Origin: Coprococcus sp.
Lineage (GTDB): Bacteria; Bacillota; Clostridia; Lachnospirales; Lachnospiraceae
Direction of reading: 5' to 3'
Length of the DNA stretch: 45,151 nucleotides
Assembly: GCA_016296785.1 (NCBI GenBank)
Contig: JAEDHX010000006.1
Location: forward strand, 1-45,151
Program-made: the position numbers and the translations under genes
The notes under the pieces: model-generated
What the model saw: only the letters and a program-made list of their open reading frames with translations
What the model was told of the DNA's origin: nothing
Database searches by the model: none
Shown here: in pieces, positions 42,609 to 45,151 of the stretch
How the letters are laid out: the number at the start of each line of letters is the position of its first letter
Numbering within the stretch: the first letter of the stretch is position 1

Positions 42609-44615
42609 ATGGTAGAATTTGATATAAATCAGAAGGAAGCTATTGCACATTATAATGGACCAATGATGGTTATTGCCGGTCCCGGTTCTGGCAAAACTAC
42701 AGTGATTACTCATAGAATTAAGTATTTAATTGAAAATTATAATGTGAATCCAGGCAGTATTCTTGTAATTACTTATACAAGAGCTGCAGCTACTGAGATG
42801 GGTAACAGATTTGCAGACTTAATAAAATCTAAATCAAAGGTTACATTTGGAACATTTCATTCTGTATTTTATAGTATTTTGAGGCTTGCTTATAACTATA
42901 AGAATGAAGATATAATTACAGAATATGAGAAATATGAGTTGCTTAAGAAGATAATAGCTAACCATAATTTTAATTATGAAACACAGGATGATTTCCTGAA
43001 GAATCTTATTTCAGATATTGGTTTATGTAAATGTGACAGATGCATGTCAATGGATTTTAAAAGCAGCTGCTTAAATTCTGAGGATTTTAATACAATATAT
43101 AATGAATATACAAAAAATCTTGAGGAAGCTCATAAGATAGACTTTGAAGATATGCTAGTGTATACATATGAATTATTCATGCAAAGACCTGACATATTAT
43201 TGAAGTGGCAAAAACTATATAGGTATATTCTTGTTGATGAATTTCAGGATATCAATAAAATACAATATGAAATTGTCAAGCTTCTTACCGGAGATAATAG
43301 AAACCTTTTTGTAGTAGGAGATGATGATCAATCCGTATATAGTTTTAGGGGTGCGACTCCAAATATTATGCAGGATATCAGAAATGATTTTCCTGATATC
43401 AAAATAGTATATTTGAGTACAAATTACAGATGCAGTAGCGATATTGTATGCTGTGCAAACAGAATAATTAAGAATAACAATAATAGATATAGCAAAAATA
43501 TAGTATCAGCATATAGTGGTGTTCAGAGAGAACGAGTTCATGTTATTACTGTTAAGGATCAAAAAGAGGAATATAAAGACATAATAAGCAGAATATGTGA
43601 GATGAACAAGCAGGGAATACAATATTCTGATATTGCAATACTACATAGGACAAATGTTGAAGCTAGAGCATTAGCTACTAAACTGCTTGAGTATAATATA
43701 CCAATTAAGATTAATGACTCGGTCTCGAATATATTCTCACATTTTATTGCACGCAATATTATTGATTATATTATGCTTGCACTTGGTGACAGAAGCAGGA
43801 AACGTTTTATTTCAATTGTAAACAGGCCAAACAGGTATATTGGACGAGACGCATTTTGGGGAAATGAAGTGAGCTTCGATGAACTTAGAGAATACTATAA
43901 AGATAATATCCGTATACAGAATAATATTAATGTATTACAAAACGATTTAAAACGCATTGCCGTAATGAAGCCATATGGCGGTATTAATTATATAAGAAAA
44001 GCATGTGGATATGATACATATATTAAAGAATATGCCAAATACCGTGGGCTTGATTGGAGTGATTATTATAGTATTCTTGATGACGTTTTAGAAAGCTCCA
44101 GGGAATTTAATAGCTATAATGAATGGTTTGATTATATAGATGAGTATACGCGTACACTAAATGATTTAGGTCGCAGAAAGCTTATTGATAAGAACAGTGT
44201 TACTATTTCAACGATGCATAGTGCAAAAGGACTCGAATTTGACCAGGTTTTTATTCTAAATGCTGTTGAAGGCTTTGTGCCACACAAGAAATCAAAGGAG
44301 ATTGATGAAATAGAAGAGGAAAGAAGAATTTTTTATGTGGCGGTTACAAGGGCAAGGTATGGGTTATATGTATATATACCTGAAGTGCTATATGGAAGGA
44401 AGTCGATTAAGTCAAGATTTGTATGTGAAATGATATTTGATGAAGATTTGTTTCAGGTAGGAAATAGAATTGTCCACAAAAGATATGGAAATGGAACCAT
44501 AGTATTTGTGGACAATAAAAAGGTTATTATTGATTTTGAATCCGGAATTACAAAAACTCTCAGCATAGAATACTCAATAAACAATAGCCTGATAGCTTCA
44601 GCTATGAATGATTAG
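42609..44615 (+). CDS. UvrD/PcrA-family ATP-dependent helicase
   Basis: 668 residues from ATG 42609 (GTG 42603 is in frame). Superfamily 1A motifs in order: Q motif INQKEAI, AGPGSGKTT, ITYTRAAATEM, LVDEFQDIN, VVGDDDQSVYSFRGA, NYRCSSDI, TMHSAKGLEFDQVF and YVAVTRAR. The C-terminal segment GNRIVHKRYGNGTIVFVDNK is the Tudor-like RNA-polymerase-binding module seen in PcrA. It is somewhat shorter than PcrA (about 730 residues), and a CxxC-like pair, LCKCDRC, occurs around residue 140. It unwinds DNA 3' to 5' in repair and transcription-coupled processes. Whether it is the main PcrA or an extra copy cannot be told here. Confidence 0.9.
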   Translation: MVEFDINQKEAIAHYNGPMMVIAGPGSGKTTVITHRIKYLIENYNVNPGSILVITYTRAAATEMGNRFADLIKSKSKVTFGTFHSVFYSILRLAYNYKNEDIITEYEKYELLKKIIANHNFNYETQDDFLKNLISDIGLCKCDRCMSMDFKSSCLNSEDFNTIYNEYTKNLEEAHKIDFEDMLVYTYELFMQRPDILLKWQKLYRYILVDEFQDINKIQYEIVKLLTGDNRNLFVVGDDDQSVYSFRGATPNIMQDIRNDFPDIKIVYLSTNYRCSSDIVCCANRIIKNNNNRYSKNIVSAYSGVQRERVHVITVKDQKEEYKDIISRICEMNKQGIQYSDIAILHRTNVEARALATKLLEYNIPIKINDSVSNIFSHFIARNIIDYIMLALGDRSRKRFISIVNRPNRYIGRDAFWGNEVSFDELREYYKDNIRIQNNINVLQNDLKRIAVMKPYGGINYIRKACGYDTYIKEYAKYRGLDWSDYYSILDDVLESSREFNSYNEWFDYIDEYTRTLNDLGRRKLIDKNSVTISTMHSAKGLEFDQVFILNAVEGFVPHKKSKEIDEIEEERRIFYVAVTRARYGLYVYIPEVLYGRKSIKSRFVCEMIFDEDLFQVGNRIVHKRYGNGTIVFVDNKKVIIDFESGITKTLSIEYSINNSLIASAMND

Positions 44616-44932
44616 TCGTTGTCAGGCATTGAATTAAATTCCATTTCGTCTAGTAATTCATCAAACGCATCAGCTACAATTTCGAATTCTTCTTCGTCTT
44701 CAATTGATGTAAGCTCAACCTCATCGTCTTCAAGCTCTTTATAACGATATAATAATACCTCATCTTCGTCATCATTATCATCACTAGGTGTTGAAGGAAT
44801 AAGAGCGATGTAATCATTATTATTAGCAGGGAAGATTGCAAGTATTTCGCACTCCATCTCTGTTCCGTCATCAAGAACTAGATTAATCATTTCAATTTCT
44901 TCGTCGTCAATATTATTAAACTGCTTTGCCAT
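44612..44932 (-). CDS. DUF1292 (YrzB-like) protein
   Basis: A 106-residue, extremely acidic protein. The DUF1292 core is INLVLDDGTEMECEILAIF, then DYIALIP, then EVLLYRYKEL. These proteins are found in Firmicutes, often near ruvX and fur; function unknown. The ribosome site AAAGGAG precedes ATG. Its stop codon shares two bases with the opposite helicase stop codon, so the two genes converge with overlap and no terminator between them. Confidence 0.9.
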   Translation of the reverse strand: MAKQFNNIDDEEIEMINLVLDDGTEMECEILAIFPANNNDYIALIPSTPSDDNDDEDEVLLYRYKELEDDEVELTSIEDEEEFEIVADAFDELLDEMEFNSMPDND

Positions 44933-45111
44933 ATTTTATCTCCTTTAAATAGTATTTTATATTATTTGATTTTATAGATAATACTATATGTTGTCAAACA
45001 ATATATTTTGATAATATGATGAAATTTGGGCTTGGTTATGTGGGTACAGCACTTCTTAAAATAACGGCTACGGACCTGATTTGTTGCTTATGTACAGGTT
45101 GAATGAAAATG
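44933..45111. other. Intergenic region at the right edge
   Basis: AT-rich leader of DUF1292 up to about 45030, then a less AT-rich stretch with no good frame on either strand. I see no gene or RNA in it. Confidence 0.5.
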
Positions 45112-45139
45112 TAAATTCCATTTGTAAACTTAAATTCCA
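45112..45139. repeat. 19-bp spaced direct repeats, possible IS21-type end
   Basis: TAAATTCCA occurs at 45112-45120 and 45131-45139, and read on the minus strand the pair gives TGGAATTTA-A/C-TTTxCAxx units of 19 nt. Multiple short direct repeats of this kind mark the ends of IS21-family elements. The rest, if present, lies beyond the right edge. Confidence 0.35.
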
Positions 45140-45151
45140 TACTGAAGACTA

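Overview
The window is an AT-rich chromosomal segment of an obligately or largely anaerobic Gram-positive bacterium, most likely a Lachnospiraceae-type Clostridium relative. Reasons: rubrerythrin, DUF5688, DUF1292 and YunG-type proteins, BspA-like leucine-rich surface protein, a T7SS-type secreted toxin locus, strong AGGAGG-type ribosome sites, and sigma-A promoters of the TTGACA-17-TATAAT kind. I see no rRNA, tRNA, CRISPR array or known riboswitch.

Layout. Positions 1-1900 are a scarred accessory zone: a 74-bp tandem repeat, a PD-(D/E)XK nuclease-like gene with a probable ATT start, a fused remnant of a ParA-type gene, and an orphan Phd/YefM-type antitoxin that keeps its promoter and operator while its toxin has eroded to a stub. 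Positions 2009-5448 hold a compact operon of three small helical proteins, a zincin metallopeptidase with a helical N-terminus, and a lipoprotein. It has the layout of a type VII (LXG-like) toxin, partner and immunity locus. Positions 5491-9032 hold an acetyltransferase, SstT serine/threonine transporter, a half-size EamA protein, YunG and an unrecognised protein. Positions 9091-11757 (minus strand) hold NhaC-type antiporter and EamA genes. Positions 11977-16171 hold a GGDEF and HD-GYP pair, TauE-like permease and rubrerythrin. carB stands alone on the minus strand (16274-19498), without carA beside it. Positions 19730-30289 hold a DUF4349 lipoprotein and a 3016-residue secreted repeat protein. 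A cytoplasmic Cu/Zn-SOD-like gene (minus) and a MATE pump diverge around 31000, and the pump leader carries a 9-bp tandem repeat. Then follow MazG, and a radical SAM plus DUF4130 DNA-repair pair whose promoter carries two LexA-type boxes. A sodium symporter and HisC pair, DUF5688, a TetR/receiver/RarA/small membrane protein group, a SEC-C protein, a UvrD-family helicase and DUF1292 complete the window. The right edge carries short direct repeats resembling the end of an IS21-type element.

The most interesting systems are (i) the metallopeptidase toxin-like operon with a putative lipoprotein immunity protein, (ii) the SOS-box promoter driving the radical SAM/DUF4130 pair, which looks leaderless and encodes an enzyme with a large serine-rich insertion, (iii) a GC-rich hairpin-dense 120-nt intergenic segment before the UvrD-like helicase, and (iv) the orphan antitoxin with a perfect palindromic operator. 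All function calls come from reading motifs. No database search was run.
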